Assembly: GCA_018968785.1 (NCBI GenBank)
Contig: JAGWZN010000035.1
Location: 1 to 7,800, forward strand
Length of the DNA: 7,800 nt
Direction: 5' to 3'
Source: Patescibacteria group bacterium
GTDB taxonomy: Bacteria; Patescibacteriota; UBA1384; CAILIB01
Below the pieces are notes generated by a model. It saw nothing but the letters and a program-made list of their open reading frames with translations. It was not told the origin of the DNA and searched no databases. The stretch's first letter is position 1; each line of letters starts with the position of its first letter. A program made the position numbers and the translations under genes. Positions 1-7,140 of this stretch are shown one piece after another.

Positions 1-2
1 GA

Positions 3-1850
3 CTCAAGCCGATCCGCTGGATAAAAAGTTACTGGATTCCTTTTCTTGCTTTTCTGGGTCTATTGCTGTATTTCGGTTTGCGGTTCTTCCCGACCGTCAC
101 TCCTTATGAAACCGCTCCGCTGATACTGGTCATTATTGCCGGTGGTGCTCCGCTGATCTGGAAAACCGGTCGGGAGATCTACACGGGGAAATTTAATGTC
201 GATATCATTGCCATTGCCTCGATTTTCGGCGGTTTGGCGATCGGGCAGTATTTGCCGGCAGCGATTATTGTCCTGATGATGTCGGGCGGAGAAGCGTTGG
301 AGACGTACGCCTTGAACCGGGCCTCCAACTCGTTGGCGGCGTTATTAAAACGGAAGCCGCAAACGGCGAACCTCTGGGACGGAAAAGAGTATCAATCGGT
401 TCCGGTTGAGACGGTACGGGCGGGGGATCGGTTACTGATTAAACCGGGTGAAGCGGTACCGGTGGACGCGGAAGTCACGCAAGGTTCATCGGATTTTAAT
501 GAATCATTACTGACCGGCGAGTCAGTGCCCGTTATTCACGGTCTGGGAGATAGGCTGCTCTCCGGCAGTATAAACCTGACCGGTCCGGTAACGGTCGAAG
601 CAATCAGCCGGGCGGAGGAGAGCACATTCAGTAAGATTGTGGTACTGGTGGAGAAAGCGCAGGCGCGGAAAGGGTCAATACAACGGATTGCCGATCGGTT
701 CGGCATATGGTTTACACCGGTCACCGTCGCGTTCGTACTGCTGACCTATCTGTTCACTCGCAATTTTATATTTTCCTATGCCGTTTTAGTGATCGCCACA
801 CCCTGTCCGCTGATTCTGGCTACACCGGTGGCGATTGTGGCCGGGATAGGCAGGGCCGCACGGCTGGGTATTATCGTCAAAAGCGGCGCTTCTCTGGAAG
901 GCTTAGCTCGGGCGAAAACGGTATTATTTGATAAAACCGGCACGCTGACCGCCGGTACCCTTGAGCTGGCACGGATCGAACGGATAGATAGTCACTTGAC
1001 GGAGAAAGAGGCGCTGCGGTTAGCGGCCACTCTCGCGCAACTGTCCAATCATGTGGTGGCGCGGTCAGTACTGCAAGCGGCTAAGCATCGGGGTATCGGG
1101 CGTGAAACCGTGGAGGATGCGCGGGAGGTTCCCGGCGGCGGCGTAATCGGCACGGTAGCCGGCGCGAAAGTCATGATTGGCAATCAGCGGTTCTTAGCGG
1201 AAGATAAGATTCATATTACCGATTCGCGTCCGGCCTTGCCGGGCGAGCTGTTTCTTTATCTGGCGGCGGAGGGTCGTCATCTGGCGACCTTTATCCTGCG
1301 CGACGCGGTGCGGAAAGAGAGCCGATCGGTCATTCGGAAGCTAAAAGCTCAGTATGGGATGCAACAGCTGGTCATGTTGACCGGTGACCGGCAGAGTGTG
1401 GCCCGGTCAATTGCCGCAGAGGTCGGTATTACCGAAATTCAAGCGGAGTTAAAGCCGGAAGATAAGCTGCACAGTGTGGAGCGGGCGGTGCGGAATAACC
1501 ACCGGCAGCGCCAGACCGTCATTATGGTTGGAGATGGAATCAATGACGCGCCGGCGTTGGAACGGGCGGATATCGGGGTGGCCATGGGTAAGCAAGGTGG
1601 AGATATCGCGGTGGAGTCGGCAGACGTTGTGTTGCTCAGCGATCGTCTGGATCGGCTCACCGACGCGATCCGGATCGGACGGGAGGTGCTCCGGATTGCC
1701 GGGCAGGGAATCTGGTTTGGCATGGGGTGCAGTTTTATCGGCATGGTGCTAGCGGCGTTCGGCTTCATACCGCCGGTGGTAGGTGCGGTTGCCCAGGAGG
1801 TCATTGATGTAATAGTTATACTGAACGCGTTACGGGTGTTGCGGGTTTGA
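3..1850 (+). CDS. Heavy-metal P1B-type ATPase, P1B-5-like (5' end outside window)
   Basis: This is an inner-membrane, ATP-driven transition-metal exporter. The frame is open to the left edge with no stop. A TTG at 63 could be mistaken for a start, but the codons before it (from 3) continue a hydrophobic helix, so the true start lies upstream. Numbered from codon 63, the visible motifs are: actuator TGES 151-154; metal-binding helix TPCP 246-249; phosphorylation loop DKTGT 290-294 (phosphorylated D290); TGD 440-442; hinge GDGINDAP 490-497; last-helix QEVID 578-582 followed by NALR. About six membrane segments are visible, in the usual P1B core order. TPCP in the fourth core helix plus QExxD in the sixth is the signature I associate with P1B-5 pumps (the Nia type, implicated in Ni and Fe transport), unlike the CPC of Cu or Zn/Cd pumps. 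The nucleotide-domain HP dipeptide reads HV (330-331). The protein ends right after the last helix, so there is no C-terminal hemerythrin-like domain. Any N-terminal metal-binding domain would be outside the window. P-type ATPase identity is near certain; the metal is not. Confidence 0.95.
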   Translation, partial: LKPIRWIKSYWIPFLAFLGLLLYFGLRFFPTVTPYETAPLILVIIAGGAPLIWKTGREIYTGKFNVDIIAIASIFGGLAIGQYLPAAIIVLMMSGGEALETYALNRASNSLAALLKRKPQTANLWDGKEYQSVPVETVRAGDRLLIKPGEAVPVDAEVTQGSSDFNESLLTGESVPVIHGLGDRLLSGSINLTGPVTVEAISRAEESTFSKIVVLVEKAQARKGSIQRIADRFGIWFTPVTVAFVLLTYLFTRNFIFSYAVLVIATPCPLILATPVAIVAGIGRAARLGIIVKSGASLEGLARAKTVLFDKTGTLTAGTLELARIERIDSHLTEKEALRLAATLAQLSNHVVARSVLQAAKHRGIGRETVEDAREVPGGGVIGTVAGAKVMIGNQRFLAEDKIHITDSRPALPGELFLYLAAEGRHLATFILRDAVRKESRSVIRKLKAQYGMQQLVMLTGDRQSVARSIAAEVGITEIQAELKPEDKLHSVERAVRNNHRQRQTVIMVGDGINDAPALERADIGVAMGKQGGDIAVESADVVLLSDRLDRLTDAIRIGREVLRIAGQGIWFGMGCSFIGMVLAAFGFIPPVVGAVAQEVIDVIVILNALRVLRV

Positions 1851-1896
1851 AGGGTGGCCAGGGCGCGCTCAGTGAGAGTGAATCGGGAGCTAAATT

Positions 1897-1924
1897 AGCC
1901 CGGCAGGTTCGGGCTTTATTTTTT
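1897..1924 (+). terminator. Rho-independent terminator after the P-type ATPase gene
   Basis: A perfect 6-bp GC-rich stem, AGCCCG (1897-1902) with CGGGCT (1910-1915), encloses a 7-nt loop and is followed at once by the T-rich run TTATTTTTT (1916-1924). It lies 47 bases after the ATPase stop and before the purL promoter, so it separates the two transcription units. The stem is short, but the structure is the classical one. Confidence 0.8.
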
Positions 1925-1958
1925 ATATGTGACCTGTCTTAATAATGGTAGAGTCCAT

Positions 1959-1964
1959 TATAAT
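1959..1964 (+). promoter_or_regulatory. Putative -10 box of the purLQBK operon promoter
   Basis: A perfect TATAAT hexamer sits 10 bases before the preferred purL ATG at 1975. It is in the only sizeable non-coding gap of the window, directly downstream of the terminator. Transcription would be expected to start around 1970-1975, giving an mRNA with a leader of zero to about five bases. I find no good -35 box at 16-19 bp spacing (for example GTCTTA at 1936-1941 is a poor match) and no extended -10 TG. I see no operator resembling a known PurR site and no room for a purine riboswitch. The call rests on the hexamer and its position. Confidence 0.55.
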
Positions 1965-1974
1965 GTTGAGCTTC

Positions 1975-4929
1975 ATGGCTTCACGTATTGAAATCTACAG
2001 CCGGGTCGCGGACGCGCGGGCGGGGAATCTGCGGCAAAAGTTAGAAGCGGTACCGGCCGGTGCCAAAATTACTTCTCTTGAACTGGCCGATGTCTACACT
2101 ATTGATAAGCCGCTTGCTGCCGATCAACAACGAAAAGTGGCTGATATGTTAACCAATCCTGTCACGCAAGTGGCGGTTTTTGTAAACAAACGAAACGGAA
2201 AAAAAGATTTTGATTGGGTAATAGAAACCGGCTTTCTGCCGGGCGTGACGGATAATGTGGCGACAACGGCACGGGAAGGAATTGAAGATCTCCTTAAGGT
2301 TACATTTAACCGGGAAGAAGGGGTGTATACCTCGCAGCTGATCTTTATCCGGGGAAAACTGACGGATAACGAGATCCGGCAGCTTACGGAAGCGCTTATT
2401 AACCCGGTGATCCAGCGGGCGCGGTACAAACGAGCGAAACAGTATCAGCAGGACGGCGGAATGGGGGTGGAGCTGCCGAAAGTCAGGCTGAGCCGGAAGC
2501 CGCGGGTTGATTTGGTGGATATCGAGGTGAATGACGAACGGCTGGTGGAGATTGGCCGGCTCGGTATTCCAAATGAGGACGGTACCCGGCGGGGGCCGTT
2601 AGCGCTTGATCTGAGCTATATGAAAGCGATTCAGGCCTACTTTCGTCAACGGAAGCGGCAACCGACTGATGTCGAGATCGAGTCAATCGCTCAGACCTGG
2701 TCCGAACACTGCAAACACACCATTTTTGCCGATCCGATCGACGATGTAAGCAAAGGCTTGTACCGGACTTTTATTAAAGAAGCGACCAACCGGATCCGCC
2801 GGAAAAAAGGAAAAAAGGATATCTGTGTCTCTGTCTTCACCGATAATTCCGGAGCGATTGCTTTTGATGACCGGTATCTGGTGACCCATAAGGTGGAAAC
2901 GCATAACAGCCCTTCGGCGCTTGATCCGTTTGGCGGTTCGATTACCGGTATTGTCGGGGTGAACCGGGATACAATCGGCTTTGGCCAGGGCGCGAAACCG
3001 GTAATGAACGTCTACGGCTTCTGTTTCGCTGATCCGAACGATGACCAGCCGCTGTACCGGGCGAAAAACAAGCAGCAGAAGATGCTTTCGCCTCGTCGGA
3101 TTATGGATGGCGTCGTGGCGGGGGTAAACTCCGGCGGCAACTGTTCCGGTATCCCCACGCCGCAGGGGTTTGTCTATTTCGATCGTCGGTATAAAGGGAA
3201 GCCGCTTGTCTTTGTGGGAACGGTCGGATTGATTCCCCGGGAAATAAACGGCCGACCGGCCGATCAAAAACAGGCTCAGCCGGGAGATCTGATTGTCATG
3301 CTGGGCGGTCGGGTCGGTTTGGATGGTATTCATGGCGCCACTTTTTCCTCGGAAGCGATGGACTCCGGTAGTCCGGCCACGGCTGTACAGATTGGCGATC
3401 CGATTACTCAGAAAAAGCTGAGCGATGCCTTGGTGAAAGAAGCACGCGACCTGGAGCTGTATACCAGTATTACCGATAACGGCGCCGGCGGGCTATCCTG
3501 TTCGGTGGCGGAGATGGCAAAGGAGTCGGGCGGCTGCCGGGTTAATCTGGATACTGTGCCGGTTAAATACGCCGGCCTGGAGCCGTGGCAGATCTGGATT
3601 TCCGAGTCCCAGGAGCGGATGACGGTCAGCGTGCCGCCGGCCCGCTGGCCGAAGCTGCGGAAGCTCTTGGAGCGGCGGGGAGTGGAGGCGACCGTGATTG
3701 GCCAATTTACTGATTCCGGCCGTTGCGAAGTCACGTACTGCGATCAGACGGTCATGGATATCGATATGGACTTCCTGCATGACGGTCTGCCGACCCGTCC
3801 GCTGACTACCACCTATCAGCCGGATCAGCGACCGGTGCCGGATCTGGGAGCAATCGATCCGACCAAAGCGTTGCTTGCCTTACTTGCCCGGCCGAGTATC
3901 GCCAGCCATTCATTTATTTCCGCCCAGTACGATCATGAGGTGCAGGGCGGATCGGTGCTCAAGCCGCTGCAGGGCCGGGGATTAGTGAACGCGGACGCGA
4001 CGGTGACCCGTCCGCTCCTTACCTCGCCGAAAGGAGTAGCTCTATCCCAGGGATTGATGCCAAGCTACAGTGAGCTGGACAGTTACGCTATGGCTGCCGG
4101 CGCTATCGATATGGCCATTCGCGGTATTGTGGCGGTTGGTGCCGATATCGACCAAATCGCTCTGTTGGATAATTTCTGTTGGTGCAGTTCCAATGATCCG
4201 CAACGGCTCGGCCAACTGAAGCAAGCGGTGCAAGCCTGTTACGACTGTAGCCTGGCGTACGAAACACCTTTCATCTCCGGAAAGGATAGTATGTTTAATG
4301 ACTTTAAGGGGTTTGATGCTGAGGGAAATCCGGTGAAGATCTCTATACCGCCGACTTTGCTGATCTCCGCTATCGCGGTGATGGAAAGCGCCGCTGCGGC
4401 GGTCTCGCTGGATGCCAAGCTGCCCGGCGACCTGCTTTACCTGGTTGGCGCTACCGGCGATGAGTTGGGCGGCAGCGAACTGTACCGCTGGTTGGCGGAT
4501 GAGCAAGGAAAAGAGTTTGGCGGCCCGGTTCCGCAGATAGACGCAAAGCAAAACCGCCGGTTATATGCTGATTTTTATCGAGCGGCGCGAGAAGAACTCC
4601 CGGCCTCCGCCATATCGATCGGGCCGGGTGGGTTGGCCGTTGCTCTGGCCCGCACGTTAATTGGGGGTCGGTTGGGTGCCCGGTTACAATGGAAAGAAGG
4701 TTCGACCGCGCGGCTCTTTTCGGAAAGTGGCGGCCGTTTTCTGGTTACCGTTGCTCCCGATCGACAAAAACGGTTTGAAACGGTGATGAAAGGCTGTCCG
4801 CTGACCGTGCTGGGTACTCTTAGCTACGACCAACAAGTAACCGTAACCGGTGACCGAGGACAACGGTTGATTCATTCTTCTGTTCCCGAGTTGGACCGGG
4901 CCTATCGCGCAACTTTTAATCAATATTAA
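1975..4929 (+). CDS. purL: Phosphoribosylformylglycinamidine synthase, PurS-PurS-PurL fusion without glutaminase domain
   Basis: This is the synthase part of cytosolic FGAR amidotransferase, which converts FGAR, ATP and glutamine-derived ammonia to FGAM. Numbered from the Met at 1975 (984 aa), residues about 4-75 and 80-160 are two PurS-like units; each ends in an NPV motif (61-63 and 143-145), 82 residues apart, about one PurS length. Next come a linker region with SEHC (243-246), a first AIRS-type half (about 290-590) with ETHNS (308-312) and TDNGAGG (500-506), and a second half (about 690-975) with SGKDSM (768-773). The glutaminase of the large E. coli enzyme (about 1295 aa) is absent and is supplied by the next gene. 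An in-frame ATG at 1945 would add 10 residues, but the TATAAT at 1959-1964 lies downstream of it and the PurS homology begins just after the 1975 Met, so I prefer 1975. Neither start has a Shine-Dalgarno sequence. Two usually conserved spots differ: ETHNSP instead of ETHNHP, and GPGG (883-886) where SDGG is common. Function is highly certain. Confidence 0.95.
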   Translation: MASRIEIYSRVADARAGNLRQKLEAVPAGAKITSLELADVYTIDKPLAADQQRKVADMLTNPVTQVAVFVNKRNGKKDFDWVIETGFLPGVTDNVATTAREGIEDLLKVTFNREEGVYTSQLIFIRGKLTDNEIRQLTEALINPVIQRARYKRAKQYQQDGGMGVELPKVRLSRKPRVDLVDIEVNDERLVEIGRLGIPNEDGTRRGPLALDLSYMKAIQAYFRQRKRQPTDVEIESIAQTWSEHCKHTIFADPIDDVSKGLYRTFIKEATNRIRRKKGKKDICVSVFTDNSGAIAFDDRYLVTHKVETHNSPSALDPFGGSITGIVGVNRDTIGFGQGAKPVMNVYGFCFADPNDDQPLYRAKNKQQKMLSPRRIMDGVVAGVNSGGNCSGIPTPQGFVYFDRRYKGKPLVFVGTVGLIPREINGRPADQKQAQPGDLIVMLGGRVGLDGIHGATFSSEAMDSGSPATAVQIGDPITQKKLSDALVKEARDLELYTSITDNGAGGLSCSVAEMAKESGGCRVNLDTVPVKYAGLEPWQIWISESQERMTVSVPPARWPKLRKLLERRGVEATVIGQFTDSGRCEVTYCDQTVMDIDMDFLHDGLPTRPLTTTYQPDQRPVPDLGAIDPTKALLALLARPSIASHSFISAQYDHEVQGGSVLKPLQGRGLVNADATVTRPLLTSPKGVALSQGLMPSYSELDSYAMAAGAIDMAIRGIVAVGADIDQIALLDNFCWCSSNDPQRLGQLKQAVQACYDCSLAYETPFISGKDSMFNDFKGFDAEGNPVKISIPPTLLISAIAVMESAAAAVSLDAKLPGDLLYLVGATGDELGGSELYRWLADEQGKEFGGPVPQIDAKQNRRLYADFYRAAREELPASAISIGPGGLAVALARTLIGGRLGARLQWKEGSTARLFSESGGRFLVTVAPDRQKRFETVMKGCPLTVLGTLSYDQQVTVTGDRGQRLIHSSVPELDRAYRATFNQY

Positions 4930-5730
4930 ATGGCTACTCCCCGCGTTCTTGTTTTCTCCGGTTACGGCCTCAACTGCGAAGAAGAGACGGCGTTCGCCTT
5001 TGAATCGGCCGGCGGGCGGTCGGATGTCGCGCATATCAACGATGTGATTGACGGCCGGATCAAGCTGGACCGGTATCAGATTCTCGCTTTCCCGGGCGGC
5101 TTTTCTTACGGAGACGATACCGGTTCCGGCCAAGCTTTTGGCAACAAACTGCGTCATCATCTCTGGGATGAACTGCTGGCGTTTGTCCGGCGGGATACGC
5201 TGACTATTGGCATCTGTAACGGATTTCAAATTATCGCTAATCTTGGGCTGGTGCCGGCAGTCGATCGGCAGTACGGCGATCGCCAGCTAGCGTTGCTGCA
5301 TAATGACTCGGCTCGGTACACCGTTCGCTGGGTCGATCTGGAAGTGACCGGCCACACTCCCTGGCTGCGCGGTATTCGACAGCTATCGATTCCGATCGCT
5401 CACGGCGAGGGCAAGGTGTATGCTGATCCGGAAACCTTGAGCAAATTAAACCGGAAGGGCCAGGTAGCGCTCCGCTACGTTTCCGGTGAGATCTGCCGGT
5501 ACCTGAATCTACCGGCCAATCCGAACGGTTCTTTAGAAGATATTGCCGGTGTCACGGATGAAAGCGGCCGGATTCTCGGCTTGATGCCCCATCCGGAGCG
5601 CGCGCTCTTCTTTACTCAACTGCCGCACTGGCCGCTGCTACGAGAGCAGTACCGCCGGCGCGGGGAGCCGATACCGGAAACCGCTTCCGGTAGGCAGATA
5701 TTTGAGAACGGTATCCGTTATTTCGCGTAA
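4930..5730 (+). CDS. purQ: FGAR amidotransferase glutaminase subunit PurQ
   Basis: This class I glutamine amidotransferase (266 aa) hydrolyses glutamine and passes ammonia to PurL. The catalytic triad is visible: nucleophile C96 in the GICNGFQ loop, and H221 and E223 in MPHPER. GGFSYGDD (about 56-63) matches the family's oxyanion-region loop, and the IAHGEGK and PANPNGS segments are typical of this glutaminase. It is longer than the roughly 227-residue Bacillus PurQ and about as long as the C-terminal domain of the large fused PurL; the extra length is mainly near the C-terminus. The ATG directly follows the purL TAA with no spacer and in the same frame, so purL plus purQ reads as a large PurL interrupted by one stop codon. 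There is no Shine-Dalgarno sequence, so translation probably depends on termination-reinitiation from purL, which would also favour equal amounts of the two subunits (inference). Confidence 0.96.
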   Translation: MATPRVLVFSGYGLNCEEETAFAFESAGGRSDVAHINDVIDGRIKLDRYQILAFPGGFSYGDDTGSGQAFGNKLRHHLWDELLAFVRRDTLTIGICNGFQIIANLGLVPAVDRQYGDRQLALLHNDSARYTVRWVDLEVTGHTPWLRGIRQLSIPIAHGEGKVYADPETLSKLNRKGQVALRYVSGEICRYLNLPANPNGSLEDIAGVTDESGRILGLMPHPERALFFTQLPHWPLLREQYRRRGEPIPETASGRQIFENGIRYFA

Positions 5731-5733
5731 CCG

Positions 5734-7140
5734 ATGACTGATTTTTCTACCTATCAATCCCCGTTTAGTTGGCGATACGGATCAGCCGAAATGCGCCGGC
5801 TGTTGAGCGAGGAATACAAATACCGCCTCTGGCGGCGGATTTGGGTGGCTTTGGCGGAGGTTGAATCGGAAGCCGGACTGGTTAGTCCGGAGGAGTTAGC
5901 CGATCTGCGGCGGCATCAGGACGACATTGACATCGAGCGGATTCTGGAGATTGAGCGGGAGACCCGGCATGATGTAGCGGCGGCTATTCGGGAGTACGCG
6001 GAGAAAGCGACGGTAGGGGGCGGGAAAATCCATCTGGGAGCAACCAGTATGGATATTACTGATAACGCCGACATGCTGCGTCTTCGGGAAGGGCTCGCAC
6101 TAATCCGGAAGCGGCTGGCGGATAGTTTGGCGCTGCTGGCCGATAAGGTGGATCAGTACGCCGATCTGCCGACTCTGGGGTTTACCCATCTCCAGCCGGC
6201 GGAACCGACCACGGTTGGGTACCGGTTGGCCGGATATGGGCAGGATTTGCTGGCCGATCTGGGTAACTTGCAGTTTGTGGCGGAGAGCATCAAGGCAAAG
6301 GGAATGAAAGGAGCGGTTGGCACCGGCGCCAGCTATCGGGCGATGCTGAAGGGTAAGTCGATTACGGCGGAGGAGCTGGATCGGATGGTGATGGAGCGGT
6401 TGGGGGTTTCAGCGGCCTTGATTAGCACGCAAGTGTATCCGCGCAAGTATGACTACCTGCTACTGACTGCATTGGCCGGTCTGGCGGCGTCATTAGCCAA
6501 GTTTAGCGCCGATTTGCGTATTCTGCAGTCACCGACCTTTGGGGAGTGGAGCGAACCGTTCGGCAAGAACCAGGTGGGGTCATCAGCGATGCCGTTCAAG
6601 AAGAATCCGATCAACGCGGAAAAGATCGGTTCGCTGGCCCGTTACGTTGCCGGACTACCAACAGTAGCCTGGGGAAACGCCAGCCACTCGTATTTGGAAC
6701 GAACGTTGGACGATTCGGCAAACCGTCGGGTCATTCTCATGGAAGGGTTACTGGCGGCAGATGAAATGCTCATAACTTTTCATACGATAATCAGCGGATT
6801 GGCGATTAATACCGCGCAAACCGGCCGGAACCTGGCCCGCTACGCGCCGTTTGCAGCAACCGAGGCGGTCATGATCGCCGCCGTGAAAAAAGGCGCGAAC
6901 CGGCAGGAGATGCATGAACTAATGAGAGAAGAAGCGCTGCGGGCCTGGACCGCTATCCAGGACGGAGAGGAGAATCCGCTAGCTGAACGCTTAGCCGCGA
7001 ATAAACGGCTGTCCGTCTACCTTTCCCCGGTCGAGTTGGCGCGGCTATTCAAAGTGGATGATCATATCGGCACGGCGCCCGGACGGGCGAGGCGTCTCTC
7101 AGCCGCTATTCGTAAAGCCATATCTAAACAACCGCTATGA
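5734..7140 (+). CDS. purB: Adenylosuccinate lyase
   Basis: This 468-aa cytosolic enzyme of the fumarase/aspartase superfamily releases fumarate twice in purine synthesis: from SAICAR to AICAR, and from adenylosuccinate to AMP. Visible family features are TRHD (77-80, with H79 in the position of a conserved active-site His), TSMDITDNAD, the THLQPA segment (151-156, with H152 as a catalytic His candidate), and the superfamily signature loop GSSAMPFKKNPINAEK (282-297), which carries the catalytic Ser (S283 or S284). Length is normal for PurB, and the N-terminus (YQSPFSWRYGS) matches family starts, which supports the ATG at 5734. Only CCG separates it from the purQ stop, and it is in the same frame as purQ and purL. 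No Shine-Dalgarno sequence is seen, so translational coupling is likely. From memory, the opening resembles PurB of Chloroflexota-type bacteria more than the E. coli enzyme. Confidence 0.96.
   Translation: MTDFSTYQSPFSWRYGSAEMRRLLSEEYKYRLWRRIWVALAEVESEAGLVSPEELADLRRHQDDIDIERILEIERETRHDVAAAIREYAEKATVGGGKIHLGATSMDITDNADMLRLREGLALIRKRLADSLALLADKVDQYADLPTLGFTHLQPAEPTTVGYRLAGYGQDLLADLGNLQFVAESIKAKGMKGAVGTGASYRAMLKGKSITAEELDRMVMERLGVSAALISTQVYPRKYDYLLLTALAGLAASLAKFSADLRILQSPTFGEWSEPFGKNQVGSSAMPFKKNPINAEKIGSLARYVAGLPTVAWGNASHSYLERTLDDSANRRVILMEGLLAADEMLITFHTIISGLAINTAQTGRNLARYAPFAATEAVMIAAVKKGANRQEMHELMREEALRAWTAIQDGEENPLAERLAANKRLSVYLSPVELARLFKVDDHIGTAPGRARRLSAAIRKAISKQPL

Noticed and set aside
1889..1899. 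Small perfect palindrome GCTAA-A-TTAGC overlapping the left arm of the terminator, as a possible operator or antiterminator.
   Set aside because: Arms of 5 bp with a single-base centre are too short to support a call and match no operator I know.
1945..1974. Ten-codon N-terminal extension of purL from the ATG at 1945.
   Set aside because: It overlaps the TATAAT box, lacks a Shine-Dalgarno sequence and precedes the PurS homology. I kept it only as an alternative start.
2811..2817. In-frame slippery heptamer A AAA AAG in purL (and A AAA AAA at 2199-2205), which could in principle direct -1 frameshifting.
   Set aside because: Both lie in Lys-rich stretches and I see no convincing downstream stem-loop or upstream stimulatory SD. 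The -1 frames stop soon (TAA at 2844 and TGA at 2211), giving truncated products with no clear sense. Chance is the simpler explanation.
2683..3333. Long open frame on the minus strand opposite purL; similar ones lie at 4042-4551, 4684-5229 and opposite the ATPase at 1439-1804.
   Set aside because: They sit opposite well-conserved genes, have low-complexity or unrecognisable translations and no promoter or ribosome signals. They are by-products of GC-rich codon use.
4927..4929. Reassigned TAA codon that would fuse PurL, PurQ and even PurB (all in one frame).
   Set aside because: A PurL-PurQ-PurB fusion makes no known sense, each following ATG begins at the expected domain start, and no in-frame TAA occurs inside any gene.
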